Part shown: positions 22,301 to 34,530 of the stretch, in pieces | Position numbering within the stretch: position 1 is the first letter of the stretch | Layout: each line of letters starts with the position of its first letter | Assembly (NCBI GenBank): GCA_963969395.1 | Contig: OZ017798.1 | Location: 20,266,173-20,330,172 of the forward strand | Direction of reading: 5' to 3' | Source: Pseudoscleropodium purum | Lineage: Eukaryota > Streptophyta > Bryopsida > Hypnales > Brachytheciaceae | DNA: 64,000 nucleotides | Notes under the pieces: generated by a model | The model's input: the letters and a program-made list of their open reading frames with translations, nothing else | Database searches by the model: none | Told to the model about the DNA's origin: nothing | Translations under genes and position numbers: made by a program

Positions 22301-24656
22301 GTTTACTAATGTGTATTATATTTTTCAAGTTGGTTTTTATATTAATTTGTTCTTACATGTTGTACCATTACATTATGAGATGTTGTACTAACCTTATTTG
22401 AAGTATTTCTTAGCTTCTTGTAGTTGTCCTCTACGGTGAAGCTTTGGCCATAGAGGTTTTGAAACTTGTTTAAAATTTGGAGTTAGGCCCTTGTGGGGCA
22501 ATCTCCTATGGGAGAATTTAGAGAGAATTTGTATTAAAAGATACATCAAGAAGTCTTTGAATACCTTAGAAAAAAAATATTTCTAAGGTATTGAAAAAGG
22601 AAATAATGTCCAATTTGTAAAAATATTAGCCAAAAACTCTATTGTCACCAAAGTCAACTATTAAAAAATCAAAATAAGATAGAATAGTTATAAAGTCAAG
22701 AGAGAAGTTAGAAGAAAGGTTTTAGAAATAAATAAAATAGTTGAACAAAAGATATCCTATTGAATATAAAAGATCAAAAACAAATAACATCAAACATTTA
22801 GCAAGAAAATCAAAATTTGAAGATAAGGACCATGGCCCAAGCAAAGGGTTTCAAGGAGGCTATATAGTATTGGTATGATGAAGCACACTCCGAGGTATAT
22901 TCCTAAACCTCTCTTTCTTTTTAATCAATGAAGTTTAATTAAGGCCGAGGCCCATAACTCTAGAAGCAAGTCAAACCATTTAAACACATAGTTAGGTTCA
23001 ATTTGAGTTTAGAAATATATAGAAGTCTAAAGCTTTCCAAAAACATAGACTAATTTTGAATCAAAGTTAAAAAGAGAAAGTTAGAGGTGAATGAAGTTTA
23101 AAGACTAAAAAGGATGAAACTTAGCAATTTTCATTCATAAAAGAACAATGATGAAAACTTAGAAAGTAGAAATTTATTAGAAGTGAGAAGGAAAAAAAAA
23201 GTAGATTTTCAATTGTAAGTTAGGAAAAAATCATGGATTAAATTTGATTAAGTGGTTAGTAGTCCAAACTTCATATGTCTATAACATTTGATAAGAAGGT
23301 TCAATACTTTTGAATTCTAGGTTTTTAAAAATTTTATAAGATTTTTTTTTGCTTTATGTGATTAAATTTAGATTAAAATAATTCTCTTTGAGCAATTGCA
23401 ATAGTTATAATAATTTGACCATTAAGATTAGATTTTGCAACTAGGGTAAAAAGTTTGTAATTTATTCAACAAAGTTTAAGACACTAAGGTATTAGAAAAA
23501 GATTCATTGCTTGAAAGACACAAGAAAACGGTGTTACGCACTTGACAGATTAAGAATTGCTTTAAAATAAAAGAATCATCTTTTTTTTTTGTATGTCAAG
23601 GGTGAATATAAAAGTGCTCATAACTTGCCCTAGTTAATTTGATTGTCATTTCTATTGTAGTAAAATGTTGCGTTGTTTAGTGGCCATTGAGTACTCTAAC
23701 AACTTAAGAAGAGTGCCAAATTTGTCGTCAAAGAAAGCAATTGGTGATTGGTAATATCGGTCCTCTAGAAGATGGAGATATCAAAGTGAATACTCCAAGA
23801 GTTGTTGACGCATTAGGCTAATTAACCAATGGATCAAAAGACACTCACTTTATCTAAGAGAGGAAGTCTTTACATGACATAGTAACTAGTAAGTTGAAAT
23901 ATGAATATGTCACAGACATTAGTTGGTTGTAGTGGTTCTTTAGTATTAGGTATTTTGTAATACAACAATCTATATGACCACTTGATCAAATGTCAAAATG
24001 AAGTAGTGTTCAAATCCAAAAATATTTGTACTTGCTTTATAGATTTGTGAATGCATATGTGTGAAAATATCTTGGTGATTAAAATTCATTATTTTTTAAG
24101 AGAATGTGCTTAACATACCTAACCATTCATGTATATATACACAACATATTATTTGTAAATCAACTAATTAAAAAGTTGAAATTTTTTAACATACTTGTCC
24201 AAAATATACATATACATATATTCTATATTTAAGCAAATTTAATATGGAGTTTTTGGTTTAAAAAAAAGTAGCAAATTCCTCACAAAACTAGACTATTACA
24301 ACAATACATGAAATACACATTGATATTTTGTAAAAGCAAAATGTTCTCTATATGACCACTACTGCTAAGGATAAAATTCAAAGATTTAAAATTTTTTTTC
24401 ATTGCAAGTTTGAGACTAAATCAATGAGGCATGTAGTGTTGTTGTTGTATTGATGATGTAAGCTTCTTTCATCATTACATCTAAGGTATTTAATGCCATT
24501 GCTACATCAATGGCATAGGCCTTTTTCATAATTATTGTTGAGGCTTCAAGTGTTGTTGCCACACTCATGGTGCAAACCTCTTCTATTACTATTATCACTA
24601 TCAGGCCCCGTGTTTTAGGTAACGGATTGTAAGTGACAGATTGTAGGTGACATTGT
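22301..24656. other. AT-rich intergenic DNA, no gene seen
   Basis: Only short unrelated frames are present. A short duplicated phrase at about 24,608-24,655 (GTGTTTTAGGTAACGGATTG, then GGTGACATTG) resembles the arm of the hairpin element that follows, and may be a partial second copy of it. Confidence 0.4.
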
Positions 24657-24924
24657 AGAAATAGTGCATACAAAAGCAATGATTCTAATCTTTACACTAT
24701 AAAAACCTATGTGTTAGGTGATAAATTTTAGGTGACATCCAATGTAACAACCCATATTTGTATGTCAATAATAACATCTACCATAACTTCTTAACATTAC
24801 GGCAAACATTATTGTTAACATAAAAACATGAATTATTAAATTGGATGTCATTTAAATTTGTTACCTAACACATAGGTTTTTATAGTGTAAAGATTAGAGT
24901 CATTGCCTTAGTGTGCACTATCTC
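24657..24924. mobile_element. Hairpin MITE with about 85-bp terminal inverted repeats
   Basis: The left arm (24,657-24,744) contains AATGATTCTAATCTTTACAC and AACCTATGTGTTAGGTGA. The right arm (24,840-24,924) is its near-perfect reverse complement, containing TCACCTAACACATAGG-type and GTGTAAAGATTAGAGTCATT sequence. The loop is about 95 bases. No transposase and no clear target duplication were seen, so the superfamily is unassigned. The conserved arms suggest a fairly recent insertion. Confidence 0.82.
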
Positions 24925-27360
24925 CAAATGTGCATATTTAGGGTAGTTAGTTTGATCCACATTGTTCATTGTGAATGAATGTTTCATTGCAAAAAATTAA
25001 TTGACTTCTTAACCAATCATTGACTTCAACACCTCTTCCACCCTTGTAAGCGCAACTATTAGATTGAGGGGCTTTACACCAATACTTCTTCTACCTTGCA
25101 ACATCTATCCCTACGGTGCAAATAATAATGATAGCACTAAACATCCCATTACTATCCACTTTGTATTTCTATTGGGCTTACCATAGAGCACTAGGTATGT
25201 GGTTGTTGAAAAGGCAACAACAATCCGACAACATCACTTTGAATATGCAAATTAAGTATAAGCATCCATACAATAGACATACAACAACATTTTGCACCCA
25301 AAAATGACCACCAAGACACATAGAACATCCACTTCAAGTTTTATTCAATTCATATAGGTCACCGATATTGAGTTGAAAGAATTTGCTTTGAAAAGTTCTA
25401 ACTACAATCAGATATTCAGATTAGCACAAGATATGAAGAAATAAAATAGTATATAAACTACTTCAAAGTGAAATAAATAAATCATTTGTTGTATAAAAAA
25501 TCACAATATATTATATATAAAAAGTAGACAACTCCATATGTATAAGTATAAAATGTCGTATATATATATAAGTACTACATATAAGTCACTGGTATACAAA
25601 TTTGTAAAAATCATATATAAATATCATATCTGTCATATACAAAATTGTATAAGTGTTATAAAATCCTTGAAAACATAGTTAGATTTTCAATGAGTATTAT
25701 GGTCCTTCAAAACTTCAAATTAAATGTACTTTAACTTCAAAAAAAGCTTATGAAATATTGTACAGTCTCTCAAAAATTCATGGCTCTAAAGGATATTATC
25801 CATATTTTGTAGTTAATTGAAGGTAATGCTTCTAATTTTAAATGCAGTTGTAAACCCTTTTATTTCAAAGTCCATAATTTTCATTTCATTTAATAATTTT
25901 AAATTAAAATTTTGGTAGCTTTTTAAGAAGCTAAAGAAATATCATACAATCCTCCTAATTTTCATAGTAAAAAAAGATATTGTACATATTTTATAGCTTG
26001 TCAAAATTAACACTCTTAATTTTTGAGTAAACTCTCTTCTCATTGTTTAATAATTCAAAATTCCAACATTGCATGCAAGAATTGATTGTTCCTTCCACTT
26101 CGGTTGCCATAGAAACTTGTTTGAAAGCCTTTTTTCTTGCCTCTTGCTAAAACAATTAACAATAGCATTGATTGAATTGTTGTAGAAGTCATGATTAATG
26201 ATATTCTACTAATTTTTTTCTATATATAGCTCTTGATTCAATTGTTTTACAATAGCAAAGGTCTAAATTAAGGTAGCTTGATCTCTACAAGTTAGCAATA
26301 TATGAGGGTGTACTATATCATGAATTTTTTCATCTTGCTTGCCTATATAAAACTCTATCAATTAATGCCTTGTAAATGTTTCTTCATTTTCTCAAGCAAA
26401 TTAAAAGAGCCTAGCATACATGATGCAGAAAGTGTCTTTAGTCTCTTTCATAAGTCTTGAATGTGGCACTTGCAATCTTAACAAATGCCACCAAACTTCG
26501 TCTTCAAGTGCTCAAAAAAATTGTGCAAAATTCAAATGAAGAAGAAGAAGAAGGTTCATTGTAGCTATTGCCTCAATTTATGCTTAAAATAACTAAGAAA
26601 TGAAGGTGGATGTAGTTTTATTAATTAACAATTTTTTTTTGTTTTTAACCTTGAATCTCATGTTGCATCAAGATTTGAGTTGGTTTTTAAATTTTTCATT
26701 TACTTTTATTACTATTTTTCATTTCGATTTAACTTTTGGAATTTTTTTCTATTCTCTAAATTTAATATCTTTTTGGAAAGCTATTGACATTATCTAATCA
26801 ATTTTAAATTCAAATTTCTTTTAGACTTTTTAATGTTTAGAATCTAAATTCTAAGTCAATTTTTCTAATACTAATTCAATGTTTTTGCAAAATAAAGTGA
26901 AAAGATGAAAAGAATCTAAATAAAGCTTACTTCAAACTTTATAGATGTAATTGTTCCATCTTTGTAAATCATAAGCACAATCTTATTGTAATGCTCTACA
27001 ATTTCAATCTTGCACTTATTTATATTTGAATTTGATTTTTAATATATAGACACAAAATAAATAAAAGAATTGAAATCCTTTCTTCTTTGTTCCTTAACTC
27101 TTTTTTTTTTTTTCCTGCCTTCTTTCAAGCTTTCTATTTCTTTTAAGATATTTTTAAAAATTCAAATCCTATCAATTTTAATTTTCTAAATGCTTGATAA
27201 TTTGTTTAGGAATCAAACAAATTATAGAAATAAATTTGTTTACCTTCTTCTAACTACAACTAAATTCTAAAGTATTCAAAAGTCAATGGTGCTCTACTTT
27301 GGCTTTTTCTAATAAAATCAAACTTCATTTTAAGGATTTAACCATTCTCTAGCTAATAGC
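24925..27360. other. AT-rich intergenic DNA, no gene seen
   Basis: No recognisable coding or RNA gene. A small GAA-rich run at about 26,538-26,553 and long T tracts (for example 27,101-27,115) are the only local structures. Confidence 0.4.
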
Positions 27361-27534
27361 TATGAAAAAAATTGTATAATAAAATTATATTTGAATACTA
27401 AAGATTATATACTTATAAGACTAAGTCAAAGGCTTTTTCTAATAGTCATAGCTCTTTATGTATAGTTGCAACTATTGAGCTAGTATAAATTTAGTGTACT
27501 ATCTCTTATTATACTATATATCCAATACTCCTTT
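27361..27534 (-). repeat. Copia copy 2: 3' LTR (174 bp)
   Basis: Matches 33,795-33,971 closely, for example TAATAAAATTATATTTGAAT and AAAGATTATATACTTATAAG. The purine tract AAAAGGAG, read on the minus strand, adjoins its inner end at about 27,538-27,545. Confidence 0.8.
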
Positions 27535-29160
27535 TAGTAGACTAATTTATTTTTCATTCATTTAGATGAAAGTTATAATACATTTATTCAAAATGGTCTT
27601 CCTCTTCTTTGAATAGAGTTTCATGTCTGACTAGGATTTACAATAGAGTTGTGGTGGTCTCTGTATAGTTGTATTGTGTTGCCTTATTATTTTATTTTCG
27701 ACTTCACTTCTTAAGCACGTTGAAGTCTTTTCATATTTTTTCTTGGAGCTCTTGTAAATATCTATTCTTCAATTTCCCATTATATTTATGTCTTTGATAA
27801 TAGTCTTAAGATTCTTTGTATTTGGTTAGCGCACTCATAAAATTGTTCTTTAGTATAGAAGCGCAATTCTTGTATATGAGAGAGAAGTATTTGGGTATGA
27901 AGGCGAAGTGCTTGTATATGGCAATGAAGTGCTTGAAGGTTTTGTCTCTTGATAAAAGTCACACTCCATTGAACGTCGAAGCTCCCATTTCTAGACCATT
28001 GAGAAGTCTCCATTACTTGTGAAACATTTTCCAAACCTTAGGGTACCCTTTTAGCTTTCGGCCCTTCCAATTTGGTCGTGCTGGCCTAGAGGATGCCAGA
28101 GGGGTACAAAGCGCAGCTACAAGATAAAACATTAAACAAAAGCCACACTTCCAATCGAGAAGTTTGAATAACTTTTTGATGTTTAGTTACGTTTGGCCCC
28201 TTCTTCAAACGTTCTAAAGGGTAATTTAGCTTGAAAGCATTTGTGAAACCTCTTACAAATGGTAAATTAAACTAAAGCTAAATTATAGTTTGAGTTTAGA
28301 GATCTGGCTCTCAATGGAGCTTTCCAAGAGGTCCGGCCCCATTTGGCACGGAGGTCCGGCCTCCTCTAGAAATTGGAGGTTTGACTCTCAATAGAATTAA
28401 ACTCTCAAGCTTGTAGGTGTGGAGGGAAAAATCTAAATGATGGCGCTCGTTCTAATGATGTTGGAAGTTTTTTGTTGTACTGAATCAAAAGGCGTGTTAT
28501 TGGAAGCAAAAGCAAGCTGTTTTGTTAAGCATGAACTTTGTTGGGGTAAACTCACTTTCAGTATCTATTTTTGCTTGCATTGTTTTAATAAAGTGAGAAA
28601 ATTGCAATAATTGCACAAGTATTTGCTTTGGACCAAAGTATCACTAATTAGTTGATAAAGAGCTCAATCCAAACTTGAAGGAGATGAAACTTGCATCTTT
28701 GAAATGAAGCTTGTAAATTGTTCTTATTTTGTTGGATCTTTTGCTAATTCTATTGGATAATTGGTTGATTCTATTGGCTTTGTGACAAGATGGGCCTATA
28801 AATTATAGGTTGCATGGCCTTTGAAGTTTTGATTTGATTTTGATGTTGATTGTGTTATTCTTTTGAGATAAGCCTACTTCAACTTGGAAGTACTAGTTAG
28901 GGTTTAAACTACAATTAATCCCTTTCACTTTGAAAAGTTTTGGATAATTTACAACTTGAAGGTTAATAGCTAGTGTCTCCCACTTCAAAATTTGACAAAT
29001 ATGGTTGCAAATTGTTTCATGGGTGAAAATAAGTAATAAAGTAAGGATTTAGTTGCTTGAATATATTCTTTAATAGTAATGCTCATATATGAGATAGATC
29101 TTGGAAGGGGCTTTGTGTAGGTTACTAAAGCTTATATTTTTGGTTCTTGTACATTATTAA
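27535..29160. other. Non-coding stretch between copia RNase H and 3' LTR
   Basis: About 1.6 kb without recognisable pol sequence, where copia elements normally have a short 3' untranslated region. It contains a less AT-rich patch at about 28,030-28,430 with a direct repeat GAGGTCCGGCC (about 28,330 and 28,352) and CTCTCAATGGAG/CTCTCAATAGAA phrases. Opposed open frames at 27,786-28,034 and 27,816-28,022 overlap each other and show no domain. It may be an insertion or an extended untranslated region. Confidence 0.45.
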
Positions 29161-29199
29161 AAATGGGAGAAATCAAATTTATGCCTAATTGGGATATAC

Positions 29200-29865
29200 A
29201 TTGGTAATGTTTATCTTTAGGTAAGGCTTTTGTGAAAATATTAGTTGTGATGTTTATTGTTGAAACATATTTGAGTTGAATTTCTTATGAAAACACCTTT
29301 TTTCTAGTAAGATGGTATTAAATATCTACATGTTTATTTTTTGAGTGTTATTTTAAATTTTCACTTAAAGCAATGGTACTTTGTCTATCTGAACAAATAA
29401 TTGTGGAATTAGTTTGAATAAAACCAAGTTCTTGTAATAACTTCCGTAACCAAATGGCTTTAGTTGTAGCTTTTACTAATGCCATATATTCAGATTATGT
29501 AGAAGAAAGTGCCGTTGATTGTTGTTTTTTATTGCCCTAAGAAATAACACCATCAACATGGATAAAACAATATGTGGAAGTAAATTTGTGAGTTTCTTTA
29601 TCACTAGTCCAATCTGCATCAGAGAATCTATGAAGTATGTCTTATTTTATACATTTTTGATACTTAATGCCATATATTGAGGTACTTTTGATATATCATA
29701 AAGTTTTTTTAAAGCTTGTACGTGAGACATATTAGGGTTTGATAAAAATTGTGCACAAGTATTAACTGCATATGCATAATTAGGGTAGCTGTTTACAATG
29801 ATATGTATGAAGTTGCCTACAATTTTTGAATAGGGATATGGATCATCATGGATGAAAAGTGTCAT
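29200..29865 (-). pseudogene. Copia copy 2: RNase H region
   Basis: The open piece 29,647-29,865 reads PYPYSKIVGNFIH and NPNMSHVQALKKLYD, the link into RNase H. Further downstream, broken frames contain IDSLMQIGLV-like words and, near 29,320-29,350, HVDI followed by a YHL-type motif close to the end of copia RNase H. The same region survives at 6,905-7,485. Confidence 0.65.
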
Positions 29866-31007
29866 CTTTAGTTAAATGAATTCTAGATTGTATAGGTGTG
29901 CTTAATGGATTACAATTAAGCATATTAAATTCATTAAATTTATTGATTAAATATTTTTGTTGATGTAGAATGATCCACCCTTCTTGTCGATTTTTTATGA
30001 TTGCGTGTCCTAAAATATAATGTACTTCACCTTCATTTGACATGTCAAAATCTTTGTGAAGAATGTTTTAATGAGTTGGATAAAAAAAAATTTATTGCCA
30101 ATGACAAAACAATCATCCACATAGAATGTAAGAATAGTAAATCCACTAGTACTATCCTTTGAATATATATATTGGCATCAGCTTCTAATATGTTATAACA
30201 ATGTAGAATTTAGTAAGCATCTAAGCACATATACCAAATTCTTGATGATTGTTTCAGTCCATATAAGGACTTAATTAGCTTATGCACTAAATTCGGATTT
30301 GCAGACTATTCTTTCAAGTATGTACATGTAAATATTTTCTTCAATGTATCCATTTAAAAAAGCAATTTTTACATCCAATTGATGTATTTCTAAGTTATAT
30401 TCTGTAGCCAAAGCCATTAATATTTTTATACAATTTAATTTTTCAACATGAAAGAATATTTCATAGAATCTACTCTATAAATTTGAATAAATCCCTTTGC
30501 AACTAATCTAGCTTTATATTTAGCAATTATTCCAATAGTATGGATTTTAATTTTAAAAACCCATTTTAAACTAATTGGTGTTCTATTTGGAGGGACTGTA
30601 GTTAATATCTCAATTTTATTCTTTTCTAAAGAGGTAGGTTTAGTTGTAATTGCTTCTTGCCATTGTTGGCTATCTGACCCAATTAATGCTTCTTGTAAAG
30701 TATTTGGAGTGTTGAAGAATACATTTACTAAATTTACTTGATGTGACCTATGGATATGACAAAAATTACTTTTTTTAGTGGAGCTTTGACTTTGAATGTA
30801 TTCAAGATATCGTTTGATCAATTGAATATTTCTTTTTGGTCTTGTACGGGCAAATGTAGAATTTGAAGGTTGTAATTGTAAAGTAACTTCAATGTCTTCA
30901 TTATGTAAATCTTGTTTATTGTCTTTTAAAGATAATTCAGAAAATTGTTCTATAACATCATTATGTAAAGGCAAATATTGTTGATTTTTCATATTCATTG
31001 ACTTCAT
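29846..31007 (-). pseudogene. Copia copy 2: reverse transcriptase
   Basis: The longest open piece (30,435-31,007, 190 residues) covers the acidic linker and the reverse transcriptase start, with LKWVFKIK and AKYKARLVAKGF, classic copia words. The catalytic box reads FYVDDCFVIGN, with the codons for YVDD at 30,112-30,123, so this site is preserved. The next open piece (29,846-30,043) has YILGHAIIKN and LINKFNEFNMLNCNPLSTP. Frameshifts and stops between pieces break the polyprotein. Copy 1 lacks everything downstream of the first third of this domain. Confidence 0.75.
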
Positions 31008-31099
31008 CTCTAGTTGTTGTATTGATAAAGAATGTTCATTTTGATTTGTAATATCAAGTTATAAAGGCATTCATTGAGAGGAAGAGCTAGAATTTATAT

Positions 31100-32055
31100 T
31101 TGATTGTTTATTTATTGGCATAATAGGAGAGGTAGTGAAAAACAAGAATCTATTAATTCTTCATCTTTATTTTCAACAATGATTTGAGAAGTGTAAAAGT
31201 TTTCATTAAAAATTACATTTTTCAAAATGATAGTATTTTTATTGTGATTATTCAACAAACTGTAAGCTTTTGATTTTTCACAATAACCTAAAAAAGTAGC
31301 TTCTATTGAATGAAAGTTTAATTCCTTTCTTGTTTCTTTTTGTGCAAGTACATAGGCTTGAGTTTTAAAGATTTTTAAATAAGATAAATTAGGTCATCAT
31401 CCAAACCACATCTCAAATAGAGTTTTATTCTAACTAATGGCTTTTCTTAGGCTTCTGTTTTGTAGGTAATTTGCTGTCAAAAGGACTTCTCCCCAACATG
31501 CTTTAGATAAGTTTGCATATGATAGCATGAATAGTATTTCTCCTACTAATGTTCTATTCTTTTTCTTAAACACACCATTTTGCTATGGTGTATAGGCAAT
31601 TGCATATTTTCTCTTAATTCCTTCTTGAGAGTAAAAATCTTTAATTTCATGAGATAAATATTCACCTCCTCAATTAGATCTTCATACTTTGATTTTATGG
31701 TTGGTTAAAATTTCTACAAAGTTCTTGTAGTGTATAAATTTATCAAATGCCTCTAATATTTATTTTATTAGATAAATAAAATAATACCTTGAGAAATCGT
31801 CTATAAAGGTTATAAAATATCTACAACATGAATGGGTTCCAATTTGCATGAACCACATATGTCAGAATGTATAAGTACTAATAATTGAGTGACACTAGTT
31901 GCATCACCTTTTGAAATGTTTTGTTTGTGTTTACCAACAAGATATAATTGACAAAAAGTCATATTTTTCTCATCAAAAGAATCAATTGCTTTACATATTA
32001 TATGAAGCTGTTTAAGTTTATGTTTATTAATATGACCCATTCTTAAATGCCACAA
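31100..32055 (-). pseudogene. Copia copy 2: integrase
   Basis: The open piece 31,810-32,055 begins MWHLRMGHINKHKLKQL, the HHCC zinc-binding pre-integrase start. In the CxxC part the second Cys is Tyr (FCQLYLVGK). LIHSDICG supplies the first catalytic Asp. Later words in other frames (YFITFIDDFSRY near 31,790; GEYLSHEIKDFY near 31,650; KAYSLLNN near 31,270) follow the usual order. Confidence 0.7.
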
Positions 32056-32061
32056 ATCAAT

Positions 32062-32723
32062 TTAACTCAATTGTATAATTGCAAAAATTGCAGGAATTAC
32101 AATTATTTTTTTATTATGTATAATAATATTATCTAACTCATGTAAATTAGGGTTTGATTGACAATTAGCTATCATTTGACCAAATTTATTAATTATTGCT
32201 AATTGTTCAAATTTAATTCTTATCTCTCCACCTGTTTTGTCTAATTGTTTTACTCTAAAGTGTGAACAAATTTTTAGTAAGTCCGAGATCATGTAGGACA
32301 TTAGGTGTAAATTTTTCCATACCATTCATGAATTTAATGTTTACATCACTGTACCCATCAATTTCATATAATATAAAATCATCATTTAAATAAACAAGTG
32401 GTTTATTTTTATATCTTTTGTAATTGATAAATGCATCAAACTCATAACACATGTGCTAAGTGGCTTCACTATCCACATACCAACTTGAAGTTGATTTTCC
32501 TTGAGTTATTAAAGAAGTTACTACATATAGTCTATTTGACTTAGTGGTTGTTATTTTGTCCTCTATTTTTATTAAGGTTGGCTCTTTCTGTAGCTATTCT
32601 AATCCTACAATCTTTAGTCGAGTGATCTAAATTTTTGGAGTAGAAACAATATCTTTTATTAGAAGAATCATTTTTCCTTTCAAAATGTTTGAAAATTTCA
32701 CCTTTATGAAATTTCTTACCCAA
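32062..32723 (-). pseudogene. Copia copy 2: zinc knuckle and protease
   Basis: The piece 32,541-32,723 carries the Gag zinc knuckle as CFYSKNLDHSTKDC; the second Cys of CX2CX4HX4C is replaced by Ser. Near 32,450-32,490 the protease site reads WYVDSEAT, a stop, then HMCYEF; DSGAT is expected, so Gly is changed to Glu and a stop follows. Pieces 32,255-32,452 and 32,062-32,325 continue the protease and linker in two frames. Confidence 0.7.
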
Positions 32724-32789
32724 ATAAATTTTTTTACTATTGTTATAAAATTTTCTATTTGTATAAAGGACTTATTGTATTTCATTATT

Positions 32790-33425
32790 TTAACTTATAT
32801 CTTTCATAAGTATTTCTTCTTGTATTAAATCTATAATTAATGATTGTAGCGTGATGCCAAATAGTATTCCTAATAAACTAATAAAAACCTTGTAACTTGA
32901 AGGTAAACTTAGCATAAGAGTTAATATAGCTTCTTTATCTTCAATAAAACATTCTGTTTCAACTAAATTTTCTAAGTGAGATTTAAATAAGTGAACACGT
33001 TTGATAACATTGCCATTCTCTTTCATCTTTAAAGTATGTAACTTATCTTGAAGATGCATCTTAGTTATTGCATCTTGAGATTCAAAACTTCTTTTTAATT
33101 TTGCCATGCTTGATAATTGATATGTAGATTTACAAGATTGAATATGTGAAACAACATTATTTTCTAAACAATTATTGATGATTGTGAGAAATTATGAATT
33201 TCTTTCTTTCCAATGACTAATACTGATTGCACCTATAGTAGGTAAATTTTGAGATCGTATAGCAACTTCTACTGCAATAGGTGCTACCGGTAAAGGTTCA
33301 GCACCATTCACTATTGACCACAATTTTTTTATTTTGAAAATCAATATCAACTTGTATTTTCATTTATTAAAATATATTTTATCAAATTTAGGAACATGAT
33401 TGATGTCAACTTTATGTATTGCCAT
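32790..33425 (-). pseudogene. Copia copy 2: gag
   Basis: From the ATG at 33,425 the minus strand reads MAIHKVDINHVPKFDK and KLWSIVNG, the standard start of copia Gag. The open piece 32,790-33,107 (LKRSFESQDAI, HLFKSHLENLVETE, LTLMLSLPSSYKVFI) is the UBN2-type Gag core. At least one stop (near 33,210) separates start and core. Confidence 0.7.
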
Positions 33426-33426
33426 T

Positions 33427-33795
33427 TTAAAAACCTTCTCTTAAAATTGCTTGAATCTTACTTTCATCAATAAAATCCTCACTTGAATATTCAAAGTTAT
33501 CTTCAATAAAGTTAGTTAATTTTTTCAAACATATTGAAGGGGCATTGCTAATACCATATGTGTTTTGCAGTGATTCTGAATGTTCATCTTTTTCAATTAA
33601 AAAATGTTGTTCAACTTCCTCAATTAGAAGATTTTGAAGTAGGTCTATTCGAACTTGAAAGAATACATTTGTGAGGTTTATATGTATAAATGGTAGTGTA
33701 GTTGGGATTTCATTTATTTGAGGTTCTTCCTTACTTGAGTATTCCAATGATGGTTGAGGAAAGCACATTGTTGTACATTGTAGCTTTGATACCAT
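33427..33795 (-). CDS. Leader ORF of copia copy 2 (122 aa, unknown)
   Basis: An intact frame between the 5' LTR and gag. Its ATG overlaps the junction: A is the last base of the LTR and TG opens the primer site (TGGTATC). It ends EGF, stop, a base or two before the gag ATG at 33,425, so the two frames are adjacent. The product is acidic, with Glu/Asp-rich stretches (IEEVEQHFLIEKDEHSES; FIEDNFEYSSEDFIDES) and no recognised domain, signal peptide or membrane segment. Copia leaders are usually short and non-coding. Copy 1 has about 260 bases here without a comparable frame. It could be a captured sequence or a chance frame in leader DNA; persistence beside a mutated gag is notable but not proof of function. 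Confidence 0.4.
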   Translation of the reverse strand: MVSKLQCTTMCFPQPSLEYSSKEEPQINEIPTTLPFIHINLTNVFFQVRIDLLQNLLIEEVEQHFLIEKDEHSESLQNTYGISNAPSICLKKLTNFIEDNFEYSSEDFIDESKIQAILREGF

Positions 33796-33971
33796 GTGAA
33801 AAAAAAATATTTTGTAATAAAATTATATTTGAATAATAAAGATTATATACTTATAAGCCAAAGCCAAAGGCTGAAAGGCTTTCGTTAATAATTGCAGTTT
33901 TTTTATGTACAATAACAATTGTTGAGCTAGTATAAATCTAGTGTACTATCTCGTATTATACTATGTATCTA
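33795..33971 (-). repeat. Copia copy 2: 5' LTR (177 bp)
   Basis: Begins TGTGAAAAAAAAATATTTTG directly beside the primer site and ends TATGTATCTA (CA expected, so the last dinucleotide has mutated). The right flank ATAGT compares with ATAGC left of the 3' LTR. Confidence 0.8.
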
Positions 33972-34079
33972 ATAGTAGTTCTTATTCAATTATCAAAGTC
34001 CAAATTCTTTCAATTTTTTCAATTTAAAGACTACAATCTTTGTTCTACTAAATTTTTGCTAATCGTTTTTTACTTTCAA

Positions 34080-34530
34080 CTAGATCATTTAGGCTTGCAA
34101 TCACAATTTAAAAATATAATCTTTTATAGTAAATAGAATTTTAAAGAGGCCAATACTAAGATTTGAAAATATTAGAGCATTTAAGTTTAAATAATAATAC
34201 TTTGTGGTTCAATCTTTGCAGATTGAGAACCTCTAAATAGGCTCAGACTTTGAAAAAGCCCCTATGTCCTTCTATATAGACTCAAACTTTGGAATATTGA
34301 TCATGTGGTCTTTTCAGTGGCTCAAACTTGGAATTTTAACTGTATTCTAATCTTTGAAAATTAAAACCTCTAGTGAAGGCTCAAACTTGAAATTTCAACT
34401 CTATATGCTAATCTTTGCCAATTGAGACACTCAAAAAGATTAAAATTTTGAATTTTGAATCCCAAATCATAATCTTTTGTGATTGGAGATCTCGAATGGA
34501 TTTAGAATTTAGAATTAACATTGTGGACTA
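34080..34530. repeat. Diverged tandem repeat, about 60-80-bp unit
   Basis: At least four units start AATCTTTGNNNATTGAGA and continue with CTC...GGCTCAAACTTTGAA-like sequence: near 34,213, 34,351, 34,412 and 34,471, plus an older partial unit near 34,100. No coding sequence. Confidence 0.6.

Larger units (their letters stand above)
27361..33971 (-). mobile_element. Ty1/copia retrotransposon, copy 2, full length with short LTRs
   Basis: A 6.6-kb minus-strand element. 5' LTR 33,795-33,971 (177 bp) and 3' LTR 27,361-27,534 (174 bp) begin TG (now TA in the 3' LTR) and end CA (now TA in the 5' LTR). They are flanked by ATAGC on the left and ATAGT on the right, probably a 5-bp target duplication with one change. 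The primer site 33,781-33,794 reads TGGTATCAAAGC, complementary to initiator Met-tRNA. A purine tract (AAAAGGAG) abuts the 3' LTR. The order is leader ORF, gag, zinc knuckle, protease, integrase, reverse transcriptase and RNase H, the copia order. Coding frames are interrupted, and the LTRs differ from each other visibly, so the insertion is old. An extra non-coding stretch of about 1.6 kb lies between RNase H and the 3' LTR. Confidence 0.85.

Noticed and set aside
27786..28034. Opposed frames with HIQALRLH-like repetition
   Set aside because: Short internal DNA repeats inside the copia 3' non-coding stretch; both strands are open, so neither is supported.
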